Shown here in pieces: positions 36,742-49,254 of a stretch of 64,000 bases of DNA. Position numbers and translations under genes: made by a program. The DNA is from Microcebus murinus (Eukaryota > Chordata > Mammalia > Primates > Cheirogaleidae), in contig NC_134120.1 in NCBI RefSeq assembly GCF_040939455.1, positions 58,688,501 through 58,752,500 of the forward strand, written 5' to 3'. Under the pieces are notes generated by a model that worked only from the letters and a program-made list of their open reading frames with translations, did no database searches and was not told the origin of the DNA. The stretch's first letter is position 1. Every line of letters begins with the position of its first letter.

Positions 36742-38769
36742 TAATTGTTTATATAGAAAACACTAAGGCATAATCCTCAAGGATTCTAGAACTAACATGT
36801 GAATTTAGCTGGGTCTCAGAATACAAGGTATGCAAAAGTAAATTATATTGCTATATACTAACAGTAACATTAACACAATTGGAACATGAAATTTTAAAAA
36901 TTTCACTAACAGCATAATCCCAAACCACAAAAACTTATGAATAAATTTGATAAAAGATGTGCAAAACCTCTGTACTGAAACCTACAAAGCATGGCTGAGA
37001 GAAATGAAAGAAGACAAAAATGGAGAGGTGTACCATGTTATGGATGGAAAGACTCGAGTACTTATTTTCCCCAGTCAGCCCATAGGTTTAATGCAATCTC
37101 AACTGTCATTCCAGATAGCTTTTTCATAGAATTAATAAATTGATTCTAATATTTACATGGAAATGCAAATGGCCTACAGTATCCAGAGGAATTTTGATAA
37201 AGACTAAAGCTAGAGGACTCACAATACCTTTCTTCAAGACTCACTGTAAAGACACAGTATTCGAACCAGCGTGGCACGAACACGTGAAGCCCGGCTGGTA
37301 GACGACAGGCGCTGGGACGGATGCAGACCCCCTGGCTCGGCCTGCTCGGTTCTCTCCGCAGTGACACCACCACGGCGCTTTGGCCACCTCACGTCGCGCA
37401 CAAGAATCGGGGATTGAACACAGACCTGGGTATAAAATCTAAAACTATAAAGCTTTTTAAGAAGAAAACATAGACGAATACCTTTATGATATGGAAGATA
37501 TGCAAAGATTTCTTAGATATAGCACAGAAAATTAGCCATAAAAGAAAACCTCCCTAAAATTAAAAACTGCTCATCAAAGGACACTGTTAAAATGAATAGA
37601 CTGAAAGTATTTGCAGTACATGTATGTGCAACTAACTCCCACAAAACAATGAAAAAGGCAACTAAAAAAGAGCAAAAGTAATAGAAAAATTGATCAACAT
37701 CTTTAATCATCAGCAAAATGCAAATTAAAACTACATCTACTAAGATGTCTAAAATGAAAAAGACACTCGATACCAGGTGTTGATGAGCATGCAGGGAAAG
37801 GGAACACCAAAATGTTTTTGGCAGGAAAGTACAAAGGTCCGACCACATTGAAAATCAGTTTTGCAGCTTAACTTTATGAACTTAAACATTGACTTATTCT
37901 TTACCCCAGCAATTCCACTCCTAGGCATTTATCCAAACGATGTTTAAATATGTCCACAGAAAGCCTTGTAGAAGAAGCCACAGCACCTTTATGCACGGTA
38001 GCCCCAAACTAGAAACAACACAAATGCCTGTTATCAGGACAACAGGACAATTAAACAAATTGTGGTGTGTTCATATAGTGGAATTCTACACCTGCAATAA
38101 AAGAAACTAAAAATTTTACAATATGGATAAATCTCACAGATGTTATTCTGAGTACAAAAAGTCAATGCAAAAGAATCAATGCAAAAAAAATATACTCCAC
38201 TTAGATGAAGCTCTGGAACAGAATGAATACAAATTGAAAAAAATTATAACAATAGTTGCCTGTGATGCATAGAACTAAATCAAAAAGGTCATGAATGAAT
38301 TTGGGGGGAAATAAAAATGTATAATATTTGATAAAGACGTGGGTTACATTGATTTACCCATTTTTGAAAACTGTATAACTAAGATATGTGCATTGCAATC
38401 TATGTAAATTTTACCTAACGCACCACAATTTAGTGGGGTATGGGAAATGGTTGGAGCTGCAGATGATATAAAATGGCAGAATGTTTATAGCTGTTGAAGG
38501 TGAGTGATGAATATATTATACTGTCCTGTTTACTTTGTATATGTTTGAAAATTTACATAATGGAACATTTAAAAATCATGAACTATAAAAATATTAAATA
38601 CACTGTGTAACATCACACTAACAAAAAGTTTTGAAAATTTAATGACATGGAAAATATTCATGATAAATGAAAAATGAAACTTATAAAACAGTACATTTTG
38701 AAAAGAAATATACCAATGTGTTGAAATTCACCAAAAAACTACATCTTACAGGCAGTTTTGATATGCCCT

Positions 38770-39012
38770 TAAAAAATTTGAGTATACATCTAGTATTCCA
38801 GCAAGTGCATATGCCACATATTCCTTACCCACTTATCTGTCGAGGGACACTCAAGTTGTTTGCATGTCTCGGCCGCTGGGAATGATGCTGCAATGGACTC
38901 GTGAGTGCAGGCATCTCTTCGACATGCTGGTTTCAGTTCCTCTGGCTATGTGCCTAGTAAAGATTGCTGGGTCACATGGTAATTCTGTTTTTAGTGTATT
39001 TTAAGGAACCTC
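38770..39012 (-). mobile_element. L1 fragment, antisense
   Basis: GCATATGCCACATATTCC, GGAATGATGCTGCAATGG, TTGCTGGGTCACATGGTAAT, TTTAAGGAACCTCCATACTG match the reversed ORF2 C-terminus/3' end of old L1s. Confidence 0.7.
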
Positions 39013-39195
39013 CATACTGTATTGTATATTTAAAATTACTAAAAGGATAGATTTTAAATGTTCTCACTACAGAAAAATGATATGTAAGGTGATATATATG
39101 TTAATTAGCTTGATTGAATGTAAAGATATATTAAAACATCACATTATACCTCAAATATACACAATTATTATTTGCCAATTAAAAATAAAATTAAA
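39013..39195 (+). mobile_element. L1 3' end, sense
   Basis: AAAGGATAGATTTTAAATGT, AATTAGCTTGATTGAATGTA, CAAATATACACAATTATTAT, then A-rich. A 3' UTR of an L1PB/L1MA-like element, joined head-on to the preceding antisense piece. This may be an L1 with a 5' inversion (twin priming). Confidence 0.7.
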
Positions 39196-40582
39196 AAGAA
39201 TTTGAATGTAACAAATTTAGTCTTTAGCTATTATGTTCTGACATAGTACCCTAAATGGTTAGCAGCGTATGGGGATAAGTAGATAAAGTGAGGTGGGGCG
39301 TAAAGAAGTGAAATCACTAACATAAATGGGCACTTGTGGAAATGGACTTACAGTCTCGATGTTCTTTCTACTCAGACTCTGCTAGTAAAACATCAGTCAG
39401 AAAACTAAAAGCAACTGCCCAAATGCTACACTCCAGTAAGAAGGAAATCAGGAAGTAAAGGAAGAACTAAATCATCATGTTTGCCTATAATAACTGATAA
39501 AATATACAAAATTAAAATTTACATTAGATATTTTCTGGCCCAGTTTCATTTGCCTAATCCAACATTTTCATGTTGAATTGCTAGAGGAGCTATTGCTACA
39601 GCATAGTACTCAGAAAATGAAGTATTAAATGATTACTAGGCATCAACTTTACATAAACAGTAATTTCTCAATGTGTTTTTAAATATCCTGGGTCTGATGA
39701 AAATAATTTTTTAACAAAGAAAGTGAGAAGAAGCATTTTGATAAGCTAATGAAACCTGGGACGCGGTGCAGCTTTTACATCTCTCGCCTCTGTACCCTGA
39801 CCCGGCCACCTCACGTCTCACGCCGGGCCTCTGCTGCGAGCCCACGACACGGGCGCGTGACGGCCGCCCGTCCCCCACGGACCCGGCACTGGAGACTGCG
39901 CGCCGCGTGGCAGGGTGTGCGCCTGACTGTCCCAGTGTGGTTTTGGCATCTGAAACATTGCCCGGTGCATAGCAGGCACATACTAAACATCTGTCGCTTA
40001 TCAGTGACAATGTTGAGTGGCACATTGTCTCTCAGAAACTTCTTTTTTGTTTAGTTTTATTTTTATCAAAGTTACACACACATCATGTCGAGGCACATTA
40101 TTCTCTACCATTTGTGACAAACAGCTTTCCTCTGCCAGCCTGTCCACCCTCAGGAGACCTGCAACTTTCTTAGCTCTTCTTTTAAACAATGTATCTTATT
40201 ACTGTAATTCACATTCCCACTGCCTCTTTGCTCGAGTGCAGGAGTAATCCCTGGGCTCCCATTAGGGCCGGTGGGAATTTAGCTCCCTTTACCTCCTCTT
40301 GTCCCCTCTCCACCCAACGCCTGACCCCACGCTCTCATTCACTCTGCATGTCTCTCACAAACCCGGAATTTTACTGGAATTTAGATAAGTATTTAGTATT
40401 TACATCATTATGACTAGGTAAATAATAATTTACAGTTGAGCTGTTTAGTGTATTGGAACCACTTTTTTGTTTTTGCACACTTAAATTTCCTGTGGAGGCA
40501 GCAATCCCTTTTGTCTACCCTGGGTTTTATGTTCTATTATTCATTCAACTCTACATTCTGCCTCCCTTCACCATGACAAGAA
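39196..40582. other. Intergenic, mostly unrecognised; GC-rich patch and possible L2/MIR tail
   Basis: A CpG-rich patch lies at about 39770-39915 in otherwise AT-rich DNA. It is followed by ATTGCCCGGTGCATAGCAGG and CACATACTAAAC, resembling an L2/MIR 3' tail. No gene seen. Confidence 0.4.
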
Positions 40583-40675
40583 TCTCACTTATAACTTTGA
40601 CTCAAAGTGTACAAAAGCAATTTATGTAACCAAAATGTTTGTGCCCTTGTAATACTGTGAAATTTTTTAAAAGTA
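40583..40675 (+). mobile_element. 5'-truncated lemur-type L1 3' UTR
   Basis: CTCACTTATAACTTTGACTC, AAGTGTACAAAAGCAATTTA, TGTAACCAAAATG closely match the 3' UTR of L1-A (11050-11140). Very short copy. Confidence 0.75.
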
Positions 40676-40679
40676 CTCA

Positions 40680-40925
40680 AAAAATGTTTGCAACATGTAC
40701 AACAGATGAGGGAATAATATACACATCTCATATAAAATATAATAAATACATGTAATATGCAAATATGTATACATTAAAAACATAGATAGAACTCCTAAAA
40801 TTTGATAAAAACCCTTAACTCCATAGGGGGGAAAATGAGAAAATAAATGAACAGGTAATTCACAAAAGAAAAGTGGATATATAAAAACATACCCAGTTAA
40901 AACAATAATAAGACATTTCTTGTTT
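40680..40925 (+). mobile_element. Probable L1 ORF2 fragment
   Basis: AT-rich text with ACAACAGATGAGGGAATAAT, ACTCCTAAAATTTGATAAAA, AATTCACAAAAGAAAAGTGG, like the region upstream of the ORF2 cysteine-rich end. Tentative. A GC-rich patch follows at about 40980-41080. Confidence 0.45.
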
Positions 40926-41294
40926 TAAAAAAAGAGTCTCCTCGGAACACGAGCACATTGGCATTACCAATTTTGTCTTCTTGCAGAAGCGGCTCTGGGT
41001 TCCTGGTCTGCCCCGCGCTGGGCGGCCGCCCCTCAGGCTGCTCTGCAGGTGTCGCTGGAGCTCCGCCTTCACTAGGGAATGTTCTCAGCCAAGATGTTAT
41101 TTTCGCTCTTCTTTCCATCATTTTTTACTATTTTATTACATAATGTTTGAAAACACAAAATTTAATTGTTATGTAGCATTTCATCACTGAGATACATGCT
41201 ATTTTTGTTATTCATTCTGATGTTTTTCTTAGCAAATGTTGTTAGAAGCAGTATTACTGGTTGAAATAAATTAATTTAAAAAAACAAACAGTTT

Positions 41295-41925
41295 CTTTAA
41301 AGTAGTTTTGGGTCTGCGGCAAAACTGAGCAAAAGGATTAGAGATTTCCTATGTAGCATGTGCCCCCACGTGCCCAGCCTCCCGCGGCCCCCGCCCCGAC
41401 CAGTGCGGCCCATGTGTGATGGCCGATGCAGCTGCGTTATCATCCAGAGTCCACAGTCACATTAGGGCTCAGTCTTGTCGTGCTGGGTATTGTTTGGACA
41501 AACGTGTGAGGACATGCATCTGCCATTACCACATCACAAGTAGCAGTTTCGGTGCCCTACAAACCCTCTGCATCCACCGCTCATCCCGCCCTCCCCAGCC
41601 CCGGGCAAGCCATGCGGTTGGAGTCGCGCGGTAGGCTGCCTTTCAAGATTGGCGTCTTCTGCTTAGCAACATGCATTTAAGGTTCCTCCGTGTCTTTCAT
41701 GGCTTGGTAGCTCATTTCTCCGAGAGTGGAATGCCACTCCGGTGTAGGGATGTGCCACAGTGTGTCCACCCACCTGCAGGAGGGCATCTTGGTTGCTTCC
41801 ACGTTTTGGCAATTATGAGTAAAGCTGCTATAAACATTCATGTGAAGGTTTGCGTATGGACGTAAGTTTTCAACCCTTTCGGTAAATACCAAGGGGCGTA
41901 ACTGCTGCATAGTGTGATGTCCCCT
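41295..41925 (-). mobile_element. Ancient L1 3' half, antisense
   Basis: TTTTGGGTCTGCGGCAAAAC, ACAGTCACATTAGGGCTCAG, TAAGGTTCCTCCGTGTCTTT, ATCTTGGTTGCTTCCACGTT, AAAGCTGCTATAAACATTCA are successive landmarks of a reversed L1M. The stretch around 41375-41430 is strongly GC-enriched compared with the usual sequence. Confidence 0.82.
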
Positions 41926-42430
41926 CTTTTTTGTGTGGGAGACCGTTTTCTGGTTGCTGTTGGGTTTCTCTTTCTTGGTCTGCTCCTTCTACTTCATACT
42001 TCTACTTCATCCTCTCACGGCTTCTTGGGAAAGGTTCATTAGAAGTAGATTTCCTGAGACCTTGCAAGTTCAAAAAATGCTTCCCCATCATGTTTATATT
42101 GCTAATTTGTCTGGATATAGAATTCCAGAATAGAAATCTTTTTCTTTTAGAATTTTTAAGGCATTAAATTGACATTATTTTTCAGTGTTGCTTTTGAAAA
42201 TTTCACTGATGTCTGCTTCTTGATCGTCTGTATGGAAGCTGTCCCTCCTCCTCCCGACAAGCTTATGGGCTCTTTTCCTGCTTTCAGGGTCCTGAAATCT
42301 CACAGTGTGGGTCTTCATATGGGCCTAATTATAGCCTTTTTGCCAAGTACTTCTTGGTTTTTCATTTTTAGGCTTTATCTACTGGTTTCTTACAATCTAG
42401 AAACTTGATGTGTCAGTTTTGAGAACATTT
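41926..42430 (-). mobile_element. Probable HAL1/L1M ORF1 region, antisense (left part)
   Basis: GTCTGGATATAGAATTCCAG and TTTTTCAGTGTTGCTTTTGA resemble the reversed ORF1 3' part of old L1/HAL1. It is split by L1-B and continues after 47565. Family assignment tentative. Confidence 0.45.
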
Positions 42431-42459
42431 AAAACTTTTATTTATGGATAGGAGGGAAT

Positions 42460-42468
42460 CAAGATGGC
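42460..42468 (+). promoter_or_regulatory. YY1-type site at the 5' end of L1-B
   Basis: CAAGATGGC about 15 bases from the element start, as in L1-A and in human L1. Role inferred. Confidence 0.55.
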
Positions 42469-43977
42469 AGATGAGAAACACCGCCAGATACAGCGTCTCT
42501 GCAGAAAAGACAGATTCCAGCAGAAATTAGAAGAAAGAAGCAAGAAGACGAGCCTACATCGGACGAGGGCCGGAAAGAGGGGTACCTGAGACCACGGGAG
42601 ACTCCACAGGAGGAGGTCGCGGAGGAGAACTGGAAGCTGGGACCGCCGGAGCAGCCCGGAGACCAGCGGGAAGGGTAGGCTAATTGGCCAGGTTTCCCCT
42701 CCCCTGCATCCCGACTGCTGCTGGGCTCCCCAGTGGATGGAGAGACCTGCGGACACCAGCCCAGAGACGGCCACCACCAGTGAGCGGTAAGCCTGTAGCA
42801 CACGCGGCACCAGGCTCCCAACTCCCTCGGGCACCTCCATGTGCACAGACCCAAGCCTCGCGGTAGGGGCCATATTGCCTCCTTCGACCCTCCACCAACC
42901 CTACCGGCGGCTGCCCAGACAGACAATACAGCCACCAGCCGGAGGCACCTCCAGGGAATGAGACCTTCCCTTTTGGGGCCCTACAGCTGACTAAGGGGAA
43001 CTCAGACTGTGAGCTCTCTACCCGCCAGCCCTCCCAGGTGCTGCTGGCCCGGTGATCCCAGGAGAATGGGGCAGACCCTGAGGCTGAGAGACATAGACCC
43101 AGCTTGGGCTCCCTGTGGGTGAATTGGGACTGGCACTCCTCTCCCTGGTGTGGATATAGTTTGAACTCTGGGGCCCAGAGGTCAGACCTGGAGACCAGAT
43201 CCCATGCACCCAGGTCTCACATTGCCCGGGGCACAGAAGGGATACAGTGAACAGCCTACTGAGGTGTGTGTGCCTTCGGGGGCAGATCAGCGTCCTAGAG
43301 GGCAACCCTCCTCCCAAAGGAGGCCGTGCCCCAGCCCTGTGGCATTCCTGCACAGGGAACCTCCCCGCTGGCATCACAGCCAGGGGAGGCCCAGTGGTGT
43401 GTGGTCTGGCCTGCTGGCAGAGGCCCAGGAGTAGCCACGGAGTTGGGGACGGTGGAAAGAAGCCAGGCCCACTCCAGACTGCGGGTATCAGACAGCCCCA
43501 CCCCACATGTAGACTTTCTGACTGAGCTGGGCCATTCCAGCCCCGCCCTGACAGCTTTGCCTGGAAGCAGAGAACAGAACATTGACCCCTGCTAACCGCA
43601 TTGGTGGTGCCTGAGGGCAGGCTTACCCAACTCAGCTCCACCCAGACTCACTCCCAGACCAGCCCTCACTGGGGGGGAGAAAAGGACCCACCTGGAAGTC
43701 CCAGGGCCCCACCCACCACCTGAAGCACTAGAGTGCCTCTCCAGAGGAACAAGAGCTGATAACAGGGCATAAAAACAACAGCGTAGCCTGTTCCTCCAAG
43801 CAAGCCACCTACTGACAGGGAGGACACCCTGCACAGCCTTTTCACAGCACCTACTGACTCATTATACAGGGAGTGGTTGAATCTCACCCACAGACACCAC
43901 CTACCGGCTCAGAAACTAAATAAGGCGTGTGTATACCCAAACAAAAACCTAAAGAAAAGAAACAACAACTGATCAAC

Positions 43978-44979
43978 ATGGGAAGAAATCACCGAAGGAA
44001 CTCCGGAAATATGAAGAACCAAATGGAAAAAACACCCCCAAAGAGGAGCACCAGCCCCCTAGAAACAGACACCAACCAAAATCAGGCAACCAAAATGACA
44101 GAAGAGGAATTTCATATGTGGATCATAAGAAAACTCACTGACCTGCAAGAATAACTCAATAACCAACACAAAGAAAGCACAAAAAGCCTCCAGGACCTAG
44201 AACAAAAGTTCACTAAAGAAATAGACACAATGAAGAAAAGTTTAACCGAACTCCTGGAAATGAAGAATCAATTCAGGGCATTACAAAATACAGTGGAAAG
44301 TCTCAAAAACAGGGTAGCTCAAACAGAAGAAAGAATCTCAGAGATTGAAGATAACACCCTCCAACTAAATAAAACAGTCACAGAGATAGAGCAGAGAAAC
44401 AAGAGAAAAGAGCAAAGCCTACAAGAGATGTGGGATTATGTGAAGAAACCTAATGTGAGCGTCATAGGGTTACCAGAAGGGGAAGAAGACAACACTCAAC
44501 GTTGGACAAGCTATTTGAAGATATAATAGAGGAAAATTTCCCTGGCCTTGCTCAAAATCTCTATATACAAGTTCAAGAAGCTCAGAGGACCCCTTGGAGA
44601 TACAATGCAAACAGGAAGACGTCACGACATGCAGTCATCAGACTGACCAAGATATCAACTAAAGAGGCCCTTCTAAGAGCTGTAAGATGGAAGAAGCAAG
44701 TAACACACAAGGGAAAGCCAATTTGAATAACACCAGACTTCTCTAATGAGACTTTACAAGCAAGGAGAGACTGGGCCCCATTTTCACTCTACTGAAACAA
44801 AACAATAACCAACCTAGAATCTTATTCCCTGGAAAACTGAGCTTCATATGTGAAGGAGAAATAAAGACATTCTCAGACAAGCAAAGTCTCAGAGAATTCA
44901 CCAAGACAAGACCAGCCCTACAAGAAGTACTCAAAACAGTGTTATGCACGGAACACCATAATAAAAACTCACGAATATA
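43978..44979 (+). pseudogene. L1-B ORF1, lightly broken
   Basis: ORF1p binds L1 RNA as a trimer. Start ATGGGAAGAAATCACCGAAG (MGRNHRRNSGNMKN). The order is a basic N-terminus, a long coiled coil (about residues 60-150: ELLEMKNQFRALQNTVESLK, RISEIEDNTLQLNKTV), then the RRM-like domain start SLQEMWDYVKKPNVSVIGLP. It has a stop after KLTDLQE at 44154 and a frame change near 44510. The second frame carries FEDIIEENFPGLAQNLYIQV and QRTPWRYNANRKTSRHAVIR. It ends LCTEHHNKNSRI. About 333 codons, usual for L1 ORF1. Confidence 0.88.
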
Positions 44980-45019
44980 AAAACAACCAAAACCCAAAGA
45001 TTAAAGGCCAGATAATACA

Positions 45020-47344
45020 ATGGCTCAAGAGAGAAATCAAACCAACAACATCCAACACAACAGAATGAACAATAATCTACCTTACCTATCAGTTCTCTCA
45101 ATAAATGTGAATGGCTTAAACTCTCTACTCAAGAGACATAGGCTGGCTGAATGGATAAGAAAATACAGGCCAAGTATATGCTGTCTTCAGGAAACACATC
45201 TAACCTCCAAGGATGCATATAGACTAAAAATAAAAGGGTGGAAATCAGTATTCCAAGAAAGTGGAAGCCAAAAGAAGACTGGCGTGGCAGTTCTAATTTC
45301 AGATGATTTAGTTTTTAAACCAACAAAAGTAATGAAAGACAAAGAGGGTCATTATATAATGGTGAAGGGCACAGTCCAACAAGAAGAGATAACAATTTTA
45401 AATATATATGCATCCAACTTAGGTGCACCCAGATTCATAAAGCAAACCTTACTGGAGCTAAGCAAATGGATTAATAGCAACTCCATAATCACCGGAGATT
45501 TCAACACCCCACTGACGGCACGAGACAGATCCTCCAAACAGAAAATTAATAAAGAAATAATGGACTTAAACAAAACTCTAGATCAATTGGATCTAACTGA
45601 CATTTATAGAACATTCTAGCCAAATCCACTGAATATACGTTCTTCTCATCAGCTCATGGGACCTTCTCTAAGACTGACCATATCCTAGGACACAAAGTAA
45701 ACCTCAAGAAATTTAAAAAAATAGAAATCATACCATGTATCTTCTCAGATCACAGTGGAATAAAAGTAGAAATCAACCCTAACAGAAACTCACATTTCTA
45801 CACAAAAATGTGGAAATTAAACAACCTTCTACTAAATGATTACTTCATAAATGAAGAAAACAAGATGGAAATAAAAAAATTCTATGAATAAAATGACAAT
45901 GGAGAGACAAGTTATCAAATCCTCTGGGACATAGGTAAAGCAGTCTGAGAGGAAAGTTTATCTCCATAAATGCCTATAACCAAAAGTCAAAAAGATCACA
46001 AATAGACAATCTAATGAAATGACTCAAAGAGCTGGAAAAAGAAGAATAGACCAACCCCAAACCCAGCAGAAGAAGTGAAATCAACAAGATCAAATCAGAA
46101 CTAAACAAAATTGAAAACAGGGAAGCTATTCAGGAGATTAATAAAACAAAAAGTTGGTTCTTTGAAAAAATAAACAAAATTGACATGCCACTGGCTAAGC
46201 TAACGAAAAGCAGAAAAGAGAAATCTCTAATAAGCTCCATCAGGAACAAAAAAGGAGATATCACAACTGATTCCAAAGAGATACAAGATATAATTTATGA
46301 ATACTACAAAAATCTTTATTCACACAAACTGGAAAATGTGGAGGAAATGGACAAATTTCTAGAAACACACAGCCTCCCTAGGCTCAACCAGGAAGAAACA
46401 GATTCCCTAAACAGACCAATCTCAAGAGCTGAAATAGAAACAGCAATTAAAAATCTCCCTAAAAAGAAAAGTCCCAGTCCAGATGGCTTCACACCTGAAT
46501 TTTACCACACTTACAAAGAAGAACTAGTACCTATCTTGCAGAAACTATTCCACAACATCGAGAAGAACGAAACCTCCGCGACACCTTTTATGAAGCGAAT
46601 ATTACTCTGATACCAAAACCAGGAAAGGATGCAACAAAAAAAGAAAACTACAGACCAATATCCCCAAGGAATATAGATGCAAACATTTCCAACAAAATCT
46701 TAGCTAACCAAATCCAGATGCTTATCAAAAAAATAATCCATCACGACCAAGTGGGCTTCATCCCAGGGATGCAGGGATGGTTCAACATACGTAAATCTAT
46801 AAATGCAATTCACCACATAAACAGAAGCAAAAACAAAGACCACATGATTCTTTCAATAGATGCAGAAAAAGCTTTTGACAAAATTCAACACCCTTTCATG
46901 ATACGAACACTTAAGAAAATAGGCATAGAAGGGACATACCTAAAAATGATACAAGCCATATATGACAGACCCATAGCCAACATCATACTGAATGGAGAAA
47001 AATTGAAAGCATTCCCACTTAGAACTGGAACCAGACAAGGCTGCCCACTATCTCCACTTTTATTCAACATAGTGCTGGAAGTCTTGGCTACAGCAATCAG
47101 ACAGGAAAGTGGAATTAAAGGTTTCCAAATGGGGGCAGAAGAGATCAAACTTTCACTGTTTGCTGATGATATGATATTATATTTAGAAAACCCCAAAGAT
47201 TCAACCAAGAAACTGCTGGAACTGATAAATGAATTTAGTAAAGTCTCAGGATACAAAATCAATACACAGAAATCAGAGGCATTCATATACGCCAACAACA
47301 ATCAAATTGAGAACCAAATTAAAGACTCAATTCCCTTCACAATA
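45020..47344 (+). pseudogene. L1-B ORF2, broken and 3'-deleted
   Basis: Endonuclease/reverse transcriptase. The first 199 codons are open and include endonuclease motifs: LSINVNGLNS (Asn), CLQETHL (catalytic Glu), ILNIYASN, ITGDFNTPL (Asp/Asn). A stop follows at 45617, then in another frame IPCIFSDHSG with the catalytic His. The RT domain is readable at 46185-46610 and 46718-47340, including [20 protein letters not shown] and [16 protein letters not shown] with both Asp of the active site. After [10 protein letters not shown] the frame enters 3'-UTR sequence, so the thumb and cysteine-rich parts are absent. Confidence 0.92.
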
Positions 47345-47825
47345 GCACCTATGTGGACACATAGGTACTACAGTAATAGGGTATTGGGCAGGTGGGAGGG
47401 GGGAGGGGGCGGGTATATACATACATAATGAATGAGATGTGTACCATCTGGGGGATGGTCATGATGGAAACTCAGACTTGTGGGGGAAGGGGGGAAAGGA
47501 CATTTATTGAAACCTTAAAATATGTACCCCCATAATATGCCAAAATAAAAAAAACTTTTATTTACGACTTTTCCTTTTTCTCTTTATTCCTTACTTCTAA
47601 GAAATCTGACTGTTTAGATATTGGACTTCCTCTTCTCATCATAATTGTATTTTTCCCTTGCACTTTCCAGTTGTCTTTTTACTTTACTTTTAGCAGGATT
47701 TTTTTCGACTTTATATTCTGAACTTTCATTGACTTCTTAAAATAATATACACACAAAATGCATGCATATTTATTGAGATATAATTCATATGCCATAAAAT
47801 TCACCCTTTTAAAGTGTGCAATTTA

Positions 47826-48140
47826 GTCTTCATTTATTTATTTTTGACACAGGATCTCGCTTTGTTGCCCAGCCTGGAGTGCCATGGCGTCAGCCTAGCT
47901 CGCAGCAACCTCAAACTCCTGAGCTCAAGCGATCCTCCCATCTCAGCCTCCAAAGTAGCTGAGACTACAGGCATGTGCCACCATGATAATTTATTTTATT
48001 TTTTATAGAGTCAAGGTCTCTGACTCTGACTCTATGTTGTCCAGCCTGGCCTTGAATTCTTGGGCCCAAGAGAGCCTTCTGCCTAAGTGTCCCAAAGTGC
48101 TGGAATCACAGGTGTGAGCCACTGAGTTGGCCAGTCGTAT
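47826..48140 (-). mobile_element. Strepsirrhine-type Alu, antisense, diverged
   Basis: GCCATGGCGTCAGCCTAGCT, CGCAGCAACCTCAAACTCCT, AAAGTGCTGGAATCACAGGT: a reversed lemur Alu. The GTCAGCCTAGCT motif is diagnostic. Confidence 0.9.
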
Positions 48141-48307
48141 TTTTTTTTTTTTTTTAGTATATTCACACATGTTGTCCAGCCATTCACACAGTTGTCCAGC
48201 CATCACCATTTTCCAATTTCAGAACATTTTATCACCTTCCAAAGAGACTCCATACCCGTTTGCGGTCATTCTGTGTTTGCTCTTCCCCAGCCTCTGGCAA
48301 CCGCTAA

Positions 48308-48736
<429 letters not shown>

Positions 48737-49254
48737 GGGTCTTGTTTCTTTCACATAGCGTGTTTCTAAGATTTATCCATGTTGGAGCATGTATCAGGAC
48801 TCCGTTCCTTTGTGTGGCTAAATAAGATTCCATTGTATGAAAATGCCACATTTTATTTATTCAGTCTTAGTTGATGGACATTTGAGTTGTTTTCCCTTTT
48901 TGGCTATTGAGAATAATGCTGTTATAAACATGTGTGAGCAAACTTTTTTGTTGACATATATTTTCATTTCTTATGAACTTTTTGAAGAACTGCTAGACTG
49001 TTTTCTACAGTAGCTGTACCATTTTACATTCCTGCTGTATGGAAATTCCAGTTTCTTTACATCCTCACTAATACTTGATATTGTCTTTTTGGTTATAATC
49101 ATACTAGTGGATATGAAGTGGTATCTCATTGTGGTTTTGATTTGCATCTCCCTAATGACTAGTGATGTTGAATAATTGATTTAAAAAATCTGTTACAAAA
49201 CTTTTAATTTCCAACAGGCTTTTTTCTTTGGTTTGTAGATTAAGTTATTAAATA

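Larger units (their letters stand above)
42445..47550 (+). mobile_element. Lemur L1 (L1-B) with internal deletion
   Basis: An L1 with a perfect 14-bp target duplication, AAAACTTTTATTTA (42431-42444 and 47551-47564). Layout: YY1-type start, 1.5-kb 5' UTR, ORF1 (43978-44979, one stop and a frameshift), ORF2 from 45020. At about 47345 the ORF2 text (..[12 protein letters not shown]) jumps straight into a 3' UTR (GGTGGGAGGGGGGAGGGGGC, then ATAATATGCCAAAATAAA). The rest of RT, the cysteine-rich domain and part of the UTR, more than 1 kb, are missing. Total length is 5.1 kb. It is younger-looking than L1-A because long stretches stay open. It has no 5'-UTR minisatellites. Confidence 0.93.

Noticed and set aside
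43018..43641. 207-codon minus-strand ORF in the L1-B 5' UTR
   Set aside because: Lies within the L1 5' UTR antisense to the element. Antisense ORFs exist in some primate L1s, but this one shows no similarity I can identify, and other frames are also open.
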